60,000 nucleotides of DNA, taken from Hydractinia symbiolongicarpus. Lineage: Eukaryota > Cnidaria > Hydrozoa > Anthoathecata > Hydractiniidae. Position 1 is the first letter of the stretch. Every line of letters starts with the position of its first letter. The notes beneath the pieces are model-generated. The model worked only from the letters and a program-made list of their open reading frames with translations. It was not told the origin of the DNA and made no database searches. Of this stretch, positions 1 through 14,400 are shown in pieces. The translations under genes and the position numbers were made by a program. The stretch spans positions 22,881,001-22,941,000 of the forward strand of contig NC_079885.1 of assembly GCF_029227915.1 (NCBI RefSeq). The letters are read 5' to 3'.

Positions 1-3000
1 AATGTCGCTATCATATTTCCAGTCTGCGTATATGAGTATTTTAAAGTAAAAGTCATTATGACTACATCTTCACGTAGATTATTTATTTGCTTTTCCAATA
101 TGACTATTTTACAAAATAATGTTATGCAGGAGAAGGCTTTTATTAGTGTTTTTCTACTAAGTCACAACAGGCAAATACATTGTTTACAGATTCCGTCTTG
201 GTAGACTTTTATTTTGCGACAAGTGCAGGGAGGCCTGCCAGAAATAGTTGTGTATTTTTTGTTGTTAATGTGGCAATAATTATGTATGTAAAGAACATCG
301 GCTATCTGAAAGTTTGCCAGCCGTGTTAAAAGATCAGTTATTTTTTGATTGGTGATCGTTGACCTAAGAAACTTATTTTGTCAAATTGTCGCTTAAGAAC
401 GTAAAAATCAACTTCTTTGTATTTGATTGAAGTCATAATCAAACAAGTTTATCCTTTTTAAAACACAAACATATGAGTATACGTTAACTATCTATTTCAA
501 AGCCAAGCTAAAGTAAAAGCAACTTATGGATCAATGGAATTTCAAGATTACACGCTTCAGTATTAAAATGAAACCTCTGCCTTTTTTTCGTCACATATTT
601 GCTAAAAAGGTTAAAAAGTCACAATAAAATGTTAGGTTAATCATGAAATCGTTTCAACTGTCTTTGTGTCGGAACATGACAAGTATAGATGAAAGGCTAT
701 GTTATGATAAAGTATTACACTTATCGATGAATCACAAGAGTTTCCTAAATAACACTTCGCACATGAAAAAACGCATAGCAATTCTATATTCTAAGACCTA
801 CTTAGCACTTTTATTATTTTACACAATAGGGTAGCGGTGGCCTCTTTTCAAACAACATGTTTATAAGTGTGTGTATTAAAATATTATAGTTTTGTTTAAG
901 TAATGGACTAACGATATATATGTGTTAATTTAGCATAAAAACACACATAAAGCCGTCTTGTTTGACAAATGTAAAAGCAATAAAGATATTTCCGTATGTT
1001 TTGTTGAATTTGTTTTGTAACATAACAATATATAACATACTAAAATTCATCAATGAATGAACATCTAGCACACTTCGTTTTACTTTCGTAAAAATATTGT
1101 ACCGAAATGAGTGGTAATTAAAAATCATTATCAAGTCATACGGAATGTTCAATAGATTTTTCTTTCTTCACATAATACAAATTAAAGTAAAATGGAGCAC
1201 TTAATGACGTTACTATTAATCCTATTATCACCACTGCCAGCTGTACTGGCATGTAATTGGTGTTCTTGAAATTATTTGCGGTAAAAACAGGGAGGAGCGT
1301 TTAACAAAGGATGTCGGAGTAATGAAGCTCATTATGTAGTCTTTGCAACAAACATCAAGTTGAAGAACAAGTTCTTTTAACAAGCAAAGTGTGTTACTGC
1401 TGCGCTAATCTTCGAAGACACAGGAAGTATTTTTTTATTACGACTGCTTCTTTTCTTTTCGAAATATGTCTTTTTTACACCAACGTATATAACGCTAGTT
1501 TTTTACTCATATTTGGGCAACTATGAATTATTAAATCCTAACACTTCGTATCTAAAAACATCTAAGAAAATTTTTTTTAATTTTGTATGACAAAACGTTA
1601 TACTTTTTAATAGTAGATAAGCTTATGTTAACGGATCATCTAAGAAATCTATTTGGGAAAAAAAGCAAAATACAGGAAGATAAATATAAGATAATAATTC
1701 AATGATTATCGACAAAGTAAAGTTTTCTATCATCTAATTATTTTGATACAACTACAAAGTTTTAAACTGTTTAAGCCTTAATATTTCTGCTGAGCTAGCG
1801 ACTAAATTCTGAACCAATAAGAGAGGTGAATTCGCATGCATAAGGAAAAAAGGACCATGTTCCTCAAAGGACAAACAATACTGCATCATACTGTTGGCAG
1901 CCTTTTAATGATTTTGTTGCCTACCAAATGCAAGTAAGACCCACATAAATATATTAATTACTTTGTTGATGTCATTACCGTCCGTCTAATAGCTACTTAG
2001 AAATACACCACTAAGAAGCAAATTACCCATCAAAAAGAAAAATGTTATTAGAGAAGTTAGCCACAGGTTATTAATTAAAGTTAAGTACGTTCTAAAAATA
2101 CAAACATCATTTCCTGTTTTTTATGTTTGTTTACGTTTATGTTATGTTATGTGGGATATTGTTGACAATACACCTTTCCCGAATTTATTTTCTTTGATGT
2201 GCTCCAGCTCTTTCTCAACTTTTTTAAAGAAAAAGAATATAATTTTCGAAATCCTCACATAAAAATTGATAAATCGTGAAATTTTCATATTCATACATCA
2301 AACAAACAACCTGCTACAACAGTTTTTTTTAATTTTGTACTAATTAACCTTTGCTCGAAGACCAGGCTTATTAGTACAAGTCGAAAATTAAGAAGGCTTT
2401 GACCGTAACAATGATGCCACCAAAAGAACACTTTCCAATGTCGGATTAAGTTGAACATTTATACATTAACCAATTTACTGATGCTGAAAATGATGTTAAG
2501 GTCAAACAATAAAGTTCCAAAATTTAAAAAAAAACATGTAATTCGGGAAACGTGTATTTTAGATTATCTGGAATTTTTGCTTACTCTTTCTACTGTGTAT
2601 TTCATCTTTGCTTGAATAAAATCCAATGTCAAATAAGGATTGGAGAACAGCAAAAAATTAGATGGAATGATAAGTTAGGTTGCATCATACATGGATCCTG
2701 TGAAAAACATCGTTTATTTTAATTACCTTAAAGATAATTAATCTCTTAATAATTGGATGTAATTCTGTTCTATTTAAGGTAACATTGAACACGTGAGGAA
2801 AGAAAAAATACGATCACAATATTTGGTTAGTAAGACGTCATCAAAGCAAACATAGAAATTCAATTCTTACCATACAGAGTAAAGCACTCATATATTATCT
2901 AACAGTGAAGCAGAAATGATAAGCCAGAAGAGATGCCAGCATTTTAGAGAGCACATTAGTCATAATGATAAGTATTTATTCCTTATACTATATTTAATAT

Positions 3001-5439
3001 CAAAGATGCTACGAAGAAATATATATTCACAAAAATATATTATATTCATATTATATATAAGTTGTTTTTTTTAGATTATTACTTTTTAACCATTTGGAAT
3101 CAACCGTGAGTTGCTTTGTTAGAATATCGTCAAACAAAGATAATAACGTTGTGACGTATGTTTGCAAAAAAAAGAACGTGACATCATCTGTTTAAACAAC
3201 ATAAAACGGGAGGCGCTAGACGTCATAGTGCAAATGTATTTATGGCGTTTCTTGATGAAGACACGCATGCGTAAGTAAGCGAAGGGAGGTACTTCAATCT
3301 TTTTTGTCAATGCACAGTTTATTTCCTTCAGGTTTCGTAAAGGATCGGCTTTTTTACTATAAGGAACGCCTGTGTTAACCCTATCGAGAGATCATGACAT
3401 TTCAAAAAAAATCAAAGCCTTAATTGCTCTTAAGTTCCTGTCTATTTTCTTGTTATCTTAATTTGTTTAAAATTTTTCTAATGTAACGTTTCAACTGAAA
3501 CTCTATCCATTGATATTTGTGCATGTACTAATTTTTTTATAGCTAACAACATGCAGAATGTTCAAGCCTTTGTTTTTAAATACTTTATTGTTCCAATTGC
3601 TCTTTATTGAGGTCACATACATTTTTGTTACTATTAGAGGAAGGATTGTTTAGACCACCAGCTCTCCTCCACCACCTGGTTTTTTAAAGTCCCTGAAAAG
3701 CCCGGCCAAGATAGGGTTAAATCTAGTTGCTAAAGTACTTATGTTTTTAGTGTAGCTAATCATTCTTTGTCCAGTCAACCATAAAAATAACAGTAACTTT
3801 GCTCCAAACAAATCTTATTTTAGGAACATCTTTCCGCAAAAAGGCGGAGCTTCTGTAATTGTAAACTATATGCTAAACAAAGAGATATAACACATGTGAA
3901 TATAAAGGCTAAAATGGCGGAATCCTTAAACAAAACAATGACCTATTTAGTTTTGTTTATTCACACTAAGTTCAAATAATATTTGCATATAATAATATAA
4001 CATAACATTATTATATCTGTTCGTAGGAATTTTAGAATCAACACACATTTTCGTTTCCTTAAGCTAACACTGTCACTTGGATTGATACTTTCAGGTAATT
4101 TAGTGGGTATTTTTATTATTTTGGAAATGGCTAACAAGAAGATAAAATATGTCATACCACAAGTCTTTTGTTTACTTTTGTTTTTGTTTTTGTTTTTTGC
4201 ATGCTTGCATTTGTTTACTAACTTAGACACAATTATAAATAAAATATAAAGTTTTCGACGAGTAGAAATAGTATCTCTATGTACAGTTTCTGCTATCCCT
4301 CTCTCAAAACCGTATATGACTGATCCAACGCACAGTCAGGAACTAATCCCTTCTGTGTAAACGACAAGGGTAAAAATATTTTTCCTGCCTAACCCTTATT
4401 TGAACAAAAAACAGCACAATGCGTTATCGGTTAAGACAGACCCTAGTGTGGTCAGAAGGTGATTTAACGGTTAGAACATCGCTATTGTTTGTAATGATAA
4501 TTATGTAATTCTTATACTTTATTAACTTGTGGTGAAGCAAAGAATACAGCGCAAAGTGCACGTGATTCGGATTTGGCTGAAACACAGGTCAGGTGTGCCG
4601 CTAGAACCACAATGCAATGCTTATTTGTCTGTAAAGACATCCTAGTCTCTCCTAGACAGTTGTAGAGCCGCAATCAAATTTGGGAGAAATGACGTCGTAT
4701 ACATTGCAAGAACTTGCACCATTATTCAAAAGTTACAACATATTAGAGGAAAACAACAAACAAGATGCGTATCCCCAGTTATCCTTTAGTATCTTTCTTC
4801 TAACGCAAAAGAGAACCTGTTTTTTATTTCTCCAAGCGTTGTTGGCGTTGATAAAATAAGAAATGCGTTAAGAATGTTTAAAACTCATGTTTAAAACCCA
4901 CAAATCTCTCTCTAAAACCACATCCGCAATGTATGGACAATTACCATTGTAATAGGTGTTTTTCGTTTTGTCCTGTTTATTTATCTGTCTGTCTCGTCGA
5001 GTGAAGCCATGTTGCTTCTAGGTATGCGAAGGTAACATTTAAAAATAAAGTAAGATCTAGTTTAGGAATAATGTTAGCTGCAAATTGTGATTCATTATGG
5101 GGTATTAAGACTTTAGTGTACAAGCATTATGAAATAGGTTGGACGATGCCTCACAATTAATTAGTTAGGTAGATTGTTGTTTTCCTTAAGAGATGTATTT
5201 CCTGTTTCTTTCAACCTCTTGAAATTGCTGTAAAATTAGTACCATTTATAAGATAGTGTACTAGAAATAAAAGTAGCTACTCTGACCTTTTGATCCACGC
5301 GGTTTGAAGAAAAAAATGTTTAATTGAATTTACTTGCATTTTGTGATTTCCGTTTCATTTAGATGGTAATAATGATGTACCATTTTTAACTGAATTTTAA
5401 ATTTTCGTTCAGAGTAACAAAACAAAACAGAATAACATA
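1..5439. other. Intergenic/upstream region, no gene recognised
   Basis: AT-rich sequence with frequent stops in all frames. I see no exon with recognisable homology, no RNA gene and no long repeat. The short open frames here (for example around 643-834, 925-1152 and 3961-4230) have low-complexity or unconvincing translations. A TATAAG-like element lies at about 5246, roughly 190 bases upstream of the start codon of the protease gene, and could belong to its promoter, but such motifs are common in AT-rich DNA. The last tens of bases before 5440 must hold the 5' UTR of that gene. Confidence 0.5.
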
Positions 5440-8400
5440 ATGCACATAATCTTCGCACTGGTGCTGATCCATGTTGGCCATACTTATGCAAACGCGATAA
5501 AAACATCAGTAAATTCTGTAGAAGATCCATTGGAACCCAGAGGCGCATGTGGAATGTCAGGTAAATATTTTTTTTTTTTGCAAATTACGTAAAAGTTTAC
5601 GTTCAAAAATCTTTTATTTCACTCCCCGAAAAATTTTTAACCTTTGCAAGGGAATTTATGAAAGAGTTTTGTATTTTCAATATCTTCCCTTCACTTGCTT
5701 TCCACAAAATATTTAATCACAAAAATAATGATTTTTAAGACTACCTTATTCTCCAATAATCGTCGGATCTGGCGCAGTCCTATGATGAACGATAGAATTG
5801 AGAACATGACAGTTAATTGCGTTTGGCAATTGCCGCACTAAGGGGACTTATCTGAGAAAAAATAGTTTCATATCCTGAGAACTGATAAATACTGATATAG
5901 CTAAGTGGAACTTTTTTTTGATATCTAAAGAAAGTTTCTTTTACCTTCCTCTTAACATTAAATAATTGGCATAGGTTAAAATATCTTTTATTACCAAATG
6001 CTTACTGGGTGCCTCCATAAAAATTGCTCAGTAAAATAGTGCTCAGATGGGGATGTCACAGAAAGTGAGCAAAAGTTGAATTACATTTAAGACCGCTAAT
6101 ATAGCACTACTTTTGATGGGTGCTTTAAAAGTTGTCAGACGTAGTGTCAATTTCCTGTGTTTAGTTTTACTTTTATATAAGCTACACTTGGTCGTAGGTT
6201 GAAAATATTTTCTACCGCCATTTAAAATTTTGTAGTTATATTTATTTGATTAAATTCAAGGTGTGTGTATATATAGTGAAATGGATTTTGCTTTGTTAAA
6301 AATAAACTACAAGTTGTTTTTAAATATGTCAAAAATGATGTAGAAGGAAAATTCACAGTCAAAGACGGTTAATAAAAACAATGTTTTAAAATTCCTTTTC
6401 GATTTTCAATATAAAAAGTTCCGAATATAGACACCAAGGTAAAAAAATAACAACAACAAAAGCGACATTGTAAATACACTTTGTTTGTTTGTTTTTAATC
6501 GTAAAAAAGATTTTAACCTGGCATTAAATAAATTTGAATGAACACGACACTCTTACGACGGATTCTAATGTGGTTGTGATATGGAGGTACTGAAGGTTAT
6601 CTTTATTTTCCCGGCACACCCGAGTGTATAATAAGTTTTTGATCATACGTTGTCTGAGATGTCATATGACGCTTATTTGACTGTCTGTTCAATATGTGTC
6701 TCCTTCACAGCACTGGCGAGTGACGTAATCACATTGTTTACTATTTGCATGAAGTTATTACTAAGGGTTCAAAAAAAATTAATCTCTGTTTTTGGCAGAC
6801 CATATCAGTCATATTGTTGCGCTGCTTAATTGCTTGAAAATAAATGTCTTTTTTCCTTTCAAGCGTCCTTATTCAATATGACTCACACCTTCATGCACGG
6901 AAGCATTGCAGTGCATACAAACTTTGTTCCTTAATTTTCTTTTTTACTTTTATTTTGGACTCGCAATGCAACAAGAAATATCCCTCTAAGTCAGGTTGAT
7001 GCCTGATGCCCAGAAAGTGATCGCTATTGAGAAATAACATCTCTGTTACCGATGTTGTTATTGCAGTCGTTATTAACATTGTTTTCCTGGTTGTCATGGG
7101 GTCTGTTGTTGTTGTTGTTGTTGTTGTCGCTGCTTTTCGTCGCGTTTTTGCATTTATAGTTCTGGTTGTTTATTTAGACATTTTGCGGGTACAGACCAGA
7201 GTGCGTCATTGACGGTGTGACACAAGTTTATAATGGGCTGTTTGTGAAACTTGCACTTGAGAGAGACAATAAACACACGTGCCAAATCTTTACGTACTGC
7301 CCCCCTTAGACGACAATCTTAAAGGGGAACTTAAATTTAGGTTTTTGTGGTATCCCGCAAGATATACAATCTCTTGGTTTGTTGCCTCCGACCATAACTT
7401 ATGGGTGCTAACCACATGTTTTGTCTCAAGATGTCACAATGCACTTTTTAAGGAATATGTCACAAAGGTGCCACTTTAATGCTTAAGGGGGAGTTTTGTA
7501 TAATAAGAACATAAATAACGATTTAATATGCTACGAATGTCTAAGTCGTTGAAGAGTTGAAAGTCCGTAAATTACTTCTCTTCCTCCTTGCGTTTTCGTT
7601 TTGTGAGTTCTTTTGTTTATAGTGACGATGATTGTATAAAAAAGATAATTAAAAATAATTTTCTGCTGATTTTAGGATTATCGGCGAATCAGCGAAATAA
7701 AATATCACAGAGAAAGGTCTTAATTATCCTGCCTGCCAACCAAAAATTGAATTGCCCATGAAATTAATTCTGTCTGTGTATCTTAATTTATACATGTGGA
7801 GTAAGAGTGAGGCGTTTTCACAATTGTAGCACACCAAACGTCAACTTGTTTTTTTAATGTTTTTGCTACATAGAATAATAATTTCTAGTTATCCATTGTA
7901 TTCACATGTAGCTAGTTGAGACTAAAACCAAAAACACCACGCGGGTAGAAGGTTGCGAAACTCCCCTGGCACGTAAAAAAGGCAGGGATGTTTTGCAAAC
8001 TAAATAAAATCACGCGTATAGTGACATTCCAACTTATTACCTTGCAAGTTTTTTTGAAATGACTAAACATTGAGTTCTTTGTAAAAGCCTTTTTAAAAAG
8101 ACATTTTCTTTATGCGAAATGTACTTGCCTTTTGTTTAGAATTATATCGTCTGTTACTGTATACCTCAGCAAAATTAAAAAGTATAAATAATTCAATTTC
8201 ATTCTTTGTTCAGGGTATATCCTAGACGCACCTATTCCAGAAGTCATGAACAGAAAGAGAAGACGCAGGTATAGAAGGGCTGCGGAAGTAGATTCTTACA
8301 GACTATGGCCAGAAGGAAAGATACCCTACCTTATTAGCAACAAATACTCGAGTAAGTTTACTAGTAACTATACTATAAATAAAATTTGGGATAATGTCAA

Positions 8401-11400
8401 TTTTCAACATAAAAGGAGCTGTAATAGTAAATAGAAATTTAGATCTTTGTTTACTAATACAAGTCAGTACTTGGTTTTAATAAAGTTCTGAAAAATCCGA
8501 TTTTAAATAAATGCAAAAAAATTAGGCCGAATTAGGATGTTGAACTGACATGTGAATCAAAGATTCCAAGCTCTGTGGTTTTCTTTACAAATTGTTTTTA
8601 TCAAATTAATAAATAATAGCTTAAAATTTCTGGATTATAGCTGTACGTAGATTGTAGTTAATAGTTATAATAGTTATTATATCGACTAGAAATTTGGTAT
8701 TTTTTAGCGTACAACACGATCTTTCTTATTATCATTTATAATCTAACAAAAGCCATGTTGAAATTATAGATGCAGGTAAGAGATTGATAAAGAAAGCAAT
8801 GCAACATTGGCAAAATGAGACCTGCGTATCATTTGTTAAAAGAACTACAGAAGAAGACTATATTTACATAGTAAAAGGGTCAGGGTGAGTGAGAGGAAAG
8901 AACGACAATATAAATTTTACAAAATTAACAAATTTTACAAAATCCTATGTGAATTGAATTTGAGCGAATTCTGTTCTAAATAATGCCCTCTAAACTTCTA
9001 TTCTAAAACTATCTCTTTTTTGTTGCATTCTTTCTCAAGTGCCATAAAATTGGGCTAGATATATAAAGCTTAGGGTCTGTTTGAAGAAAAGACGGGACAG
9101 AAAGGCTGTCAGGATCCAACTGTTATCAATAATTGTAAAAAAAATCACTGTGTAAGATTTTAAAATGTTAAATTTTTGTCCAAGGACAGTTTCGTGTGTT
9201 CAAGACTTCAACTCAGGTGGGATGTTATTTGAATATAAAAAATCATCCCAGCCCACGGCCTGTCCTGGCGTCCGTTCCGTCCCGCATGTCATGTAAGCAT
9301 CCCCTCAAAATACGGAAGGGTTAGAAACAAAAACGTCAGGCATTATGTTTTAATAAGTTTCAGCAAACCAACGCATCCTAATGCGAGAGTAGAAATCTTT
9401 TTCGTCTTTTGTTAGTTGCTGCAGTTTTGTTGGTCGTCGTAGAGGACAACAAGCTTTATCTCTTGGTTCAGGATGTTTACGATTTGGCATTATCACGCAC
9501 GAGTTAGGACATGCTGTTGGCTTTTGGCACGAGCAGAATCGACCAGATCGGTCCATTTATGTCGATGTTATATATGATAATGTTGAGAGACAGAGGGAGT
9601 TAAACTTTGCTCTAAAATCAAGAAAAGAAATTACTACTTTTGATCAGGTAATGTTTAGACTCTTCGATAGAAAACTTTATGAAAGTAAATTTGGAGGTCG
9701 CTCTAACTAACATTTTGTTATTTGCTATGGGTCTACCTTTCCCGTTCTTGATGACTTAATCTTGAGAATGTAAATAAAATGAGGAATGCCGTAAAAACTA
9801 AGACCGATAAGAATAACGGCCGAGAAATAATCAAGACCGAAGTATAAATACCATTTAGATTAACTTTTTTGAAGGCAAATTTTATTATCATTTACAGTCC
9901 GACCTCCACAAATTTGTGCTAATTTAACACTTTTTTTTAATTGTGTGATTTATAACAGACTAGAAGTATGCTGGCATTAATCTGAGTCTTGCTCTCCTTT
10001 AGATATACGATTACAAATCCATTATGCATTACGGTTCTAATTTTTTCAACAAAAATGGTGGCGATACTATACGCCAAAAACCAGGCAGTACTTTTACCAT
10101 GCAAAACTATGGAAATGTCAATAATAACGAAATTGGAAAGTCGTACTACAAACTAAAGGGACCTGTACTCAGTCGACAGGACATCATAGAAACTAATCTA
10201 CTGTACAAATGCAGTAAACTTTCTGGTAAGTCAGCTTGATGGTGATCTGTAATAGTAAAAACAAAGTTGTCACATAACTGCAAATTTTGAAGAACGTCCT
10301 TAAAAAGTAGTAATTAAATATTTCTATACAATTTGATCGAGTTAAAGTTTACTTGCCAACAGCTGGCATAGAATCTTAGGTTTTTTAATTAAATCCAAAC
10401 TCTTAAGGTGTGATAATTGTTGCTAACATCGCCATATTTTTTTCTCTCGATATTTCGGCAGTTCGTGGCACGTGACATGGATTATATTTGTCAGAAAGTG
10501 GCTTTTTGGGAAGTGTGACTAGCTCATTCTAAACGATTTTTACTTTCCCAACGCATATACAGAGTTTGCATTTTGCAACCTTTCGCCTGCGGAGTATTAG
10601 CGAGTTGACGGTTTCTTCCAACTTTGAAAACTATCGAACACTTGCCGTTGAGTCAGATGTTTCATTATTGATTGTAGTTTCCATAATGCAAAACACTATA
10701 GCAACAACAATGTTAATTATTACAATGCTGTTACTTCTTTAGAATGTGGTGGCACATTATTTGCTAATAGTGGTTCGTTTACATCTCCAAATTTTCCACA
10801 TGAATATCCTCAAAATACAGAAAAGGATTGCATTTGGATAATCACACGAACTAAAGGAGCAAAAGAGGGGAAACACTATACATCATTATCGTTGATCTTT
10901 AATAAATTTAACGTTGGAAGTCCAGTAGATGAACAAACAGGTTTATGTGAAGACGATTATGTCGAAATTAGAGAGGGGAAAGGTTTCCTTTCTCCTTATA
11001 TAGTTCGATATTGCGGAAACATATCTCCAGCTCCAGTTACTGCATTGTCCGGCAGCCTATATGTTAGATTTCATGTGTCTGGGAAGAATGCAAACGAAGC
11101 CAAGTCAAGTTTAACTGGATTTGCCGCCAGTTTTAAAACAGATGGTAGGTTTTTGTTTTCTTATTCTTAGTTTGGTTTTGACAAATTTCTACTAAAAATT
11201 TTTTTCAGAAACGTTCCTTAAGTATTACCAGTTCTTATGTTATATTCTATCCAGGGGAAGTTTTAAAACATCTCTTGAATCATTTGGTTTGTGTTAATTG
11301 TATAATAAGGCTAAAGTAATAATTAATTTTCCGTAAAATTCCATATTTTTGAATGTCGGATTTAATTGGTTATGCTTTTAGTGTGCTCGCATCGTATTAC

Positions 11401-14400
11401 AAAATTCAAGACAAAAATCCAAACGCCACAATTTCCTATTGGTTACCAGCCCGAGAAAGATTGCTTATGGGTAATTGAGGCCCATCGAGGTTATAAAATC
11501 AAAGTAGATTTTCTTTTCTTCTCTTTACGTGAGTTGGACGAGCAAGAAGGTTGTCTCGATTATATCGAAATTCATGAGGGTGACGGAAGCACTGAAAAGT
11601 TTTTGGGAAGGTATTGCGGCAGTAATAATCCAGGAACAGTCATATCAAATGTAAGAAGGATGAAAATTCATTTTCATGCGTCCAAAGAAAGAGACCTTGG
11701 CTGGTATATGGGTTTTCAAGCAGAAGTAGATGTGATAGGTAAAGCTACTTTATATAAATATATAAATATGCGTTACGGTTGCATGTTTTATTATGTACAA
11801 ATATATCCACGTCTTCTAACTAACTAGGATATAGAAATCCCGCTCAAACGAAATTATACCATACAGGCACATAAGGAACCATACAGGCACATAAGGAACC
11901 ATGCATTGAATGTGAGCAGTCAATTTCTCTGGCTGCTTTCTCCAAAATGTTATAAAAATTAAATCTATCAATATTTACGTATTTTTCTCTCAAACTTTAA
12001 CTCTTTCTATAACTCTATAGCTTATATACTCTATAAACTCTATAAGGTCAATAAACATGAAAACGTTATAAAATTGTTTAGATATCGACGAATGCAAACT
12101 TGAAAATCACGGTTGCAGCCAAGCATGTAAAAACTTGCCAGGTGGATACCAATGTGATTGCCATTCTGGATATAGGAGGGTGTATCAACAAAGTTCTAGA
12201 GCTGTTTCTTGCTTAGGTAGGTAAATAGTGTCAATGAAAGACCCCTTCCCTCCTATGTATGTAGAGTTTTCCGTGTATGGTACAATGTGTCTGATGAAAC
12301 CTACGTCATGTGCCAGGGAAATGTAACCTTTAGAAAGGATAACGAATGCTTTAAAATCTATAATATACTACTAACTATTCATTAATAGAGAGTATTTATT
12401 TGTTTGCAGGAAAATTCCATATTGGGTATAGTTCATATAAATTTCTTGCAAAGCTACACTTGTGATTGGTTTAAAGTTATCATGTGATATTTCCAGATCG
12501 GCAATATAAAAACGTGTAATACACAGCCTTTGAATAATTCCTGTACATCACGTGATTATTTCCTATTTCATTTAGATAAAGATGAATGTAGTTATAATAA
12601 TGGTGGATGTTCTCATAACTGTGTCAACACTGATGGTAGTTACACGTGCACTTGTCCAGAAGGTCACATGCTAACAGCAAATAATACATGCATTGGTATG
12701 TGTTCTATAGCATCTCTCAAATCTAAAACAGTAAAAAACAACAGCGCACCTATTTTTGAAACGTTTCTTTGAGAAGAATTTATTTTAAAAGAGAAGAAAA
12801 TTTAGGTTTGCGTATAGAACTTAAAAATTGTGTGGAATACGAAATGGAAAACTGCAAGTATTTTTGAAATTACGACACGAAAGAACTCGAAATATTAACC
12901 ACACATAGCTTTTGTTTTGTATATATCCAATGTCTGAATTAAATTTTATTTACAAAAGAATTACAAACGAGTCGGGATTAAGGTAAAGCGCGGAAAAAAA
13001 GATTACAAATATCAGTGCTCGTTAAAAGATGCGGAGTTTGAGTTTGCGAATACAAGGCAAATTCGCAGTCATTAGTCCCACATTATTTTCTTCCGCATTC
13101 ATTTCTTCCCCTAAGATAACCTGCAACAGTCTACTTATTGTATATTCTTTTATAGTAAACCAAAGTCAGTCTGAAACAATTAAATAAGGGGCATCCTTGT
13201 TTTATTTTAGATGTAAATGAATGCGCCTTTCAAAGAAAACCTTGTTCTCACATTTGCGAGAATACTAATGGTGGATATTTATGCTCGTGCAGACCTGGAT
13301 ATATTTTAAAAAGCGATGAGAGGACATGCCTGAGTAAGTAAATGTACCTTTGGATAATATTGTAGCATAAAATCTGAAAAAAGGAAAAATAGAGGAGGAA
13401 TCTTTTTGTGTTTTACTAATGCACCTAAAAATTGTTTATTTTGAATAATCGACTTCAACGCACGTCTTCCTCAATGTGTCCCAAATCTCTCTGAAGTCAC
13501 AGTAAATCAAATATTCTCAACGTTGAAGAGCAATGCTTCCCATGTAACAATTTAATGATAATATGCAAACAAAAGAAGAACGTGAAGATTTATGTTCGTT
13601 TCAAAAAAACTATGTTTTAATTTAGGATCAATTTCCGGAGAAGTTCTCGTTTTTTTAGGAAAACAATAACTTTTGCCTGACCAATCAAGAAAGCTATTTC
13701 AGCTAATCAGAGAATAAATATAAGATTTTTTCCCTGTATAATTAAAAAATAAGTAAAAATTGCACGTGTTTCTCGACAGAAAATAACAATATAGCATATA
13801 TTTCGTGTAGATTGGCCAATCAAAATGTATAATAATATAGTATAAAATATCATATATAAAAATATTAAGATATTTTAATCTTAAATTTTATTTTCTCAGT
13901 ATTTATTTCATTTAATGATTCAATACTTTTTAATTACTTCACCATTTGTAGGAATGGTAGAAATTCTTTTCTCACAATTGTTTTCTCCAACTTTTCTCAA
14001 TAAACCATGAAATTTTCATTTAGAGCTACCAAACTGCGAAGGAAAATTCATTTCACCAGTTGGTGTCATTACCTCCCCTCTTATATCGCCCTCATACAAA
14101 CACCAGCTACAATGTCTATGGCACATCACAGTTCCGGAACATCTCCAACTATCTCTCAATATTGATCTTCCCTGGCTTGGCAATTTTGACTGCAATAATT
14201 ATCTTTTGATTCATGATGACGAGAGAAAACGAAAACATAGCATTGATTCGCAAAAGATCTGCTTACAATCTGACGCAAATAGTGCCATTATAATGGATAC
14301 CAACACAGCTGTGATCGAATATATTGGGAAGGTTAGTAGTTAGCTTCTTCATACATTGCTGTGTATTGTTCCGTTATATCAACGTTTAAGTGAGAAGTTA

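Noticed and set aside
9350-9556. Minus-strand 68-codon frame
   Set aside because: Antisense of the catalytic exon of the tolloid gene.
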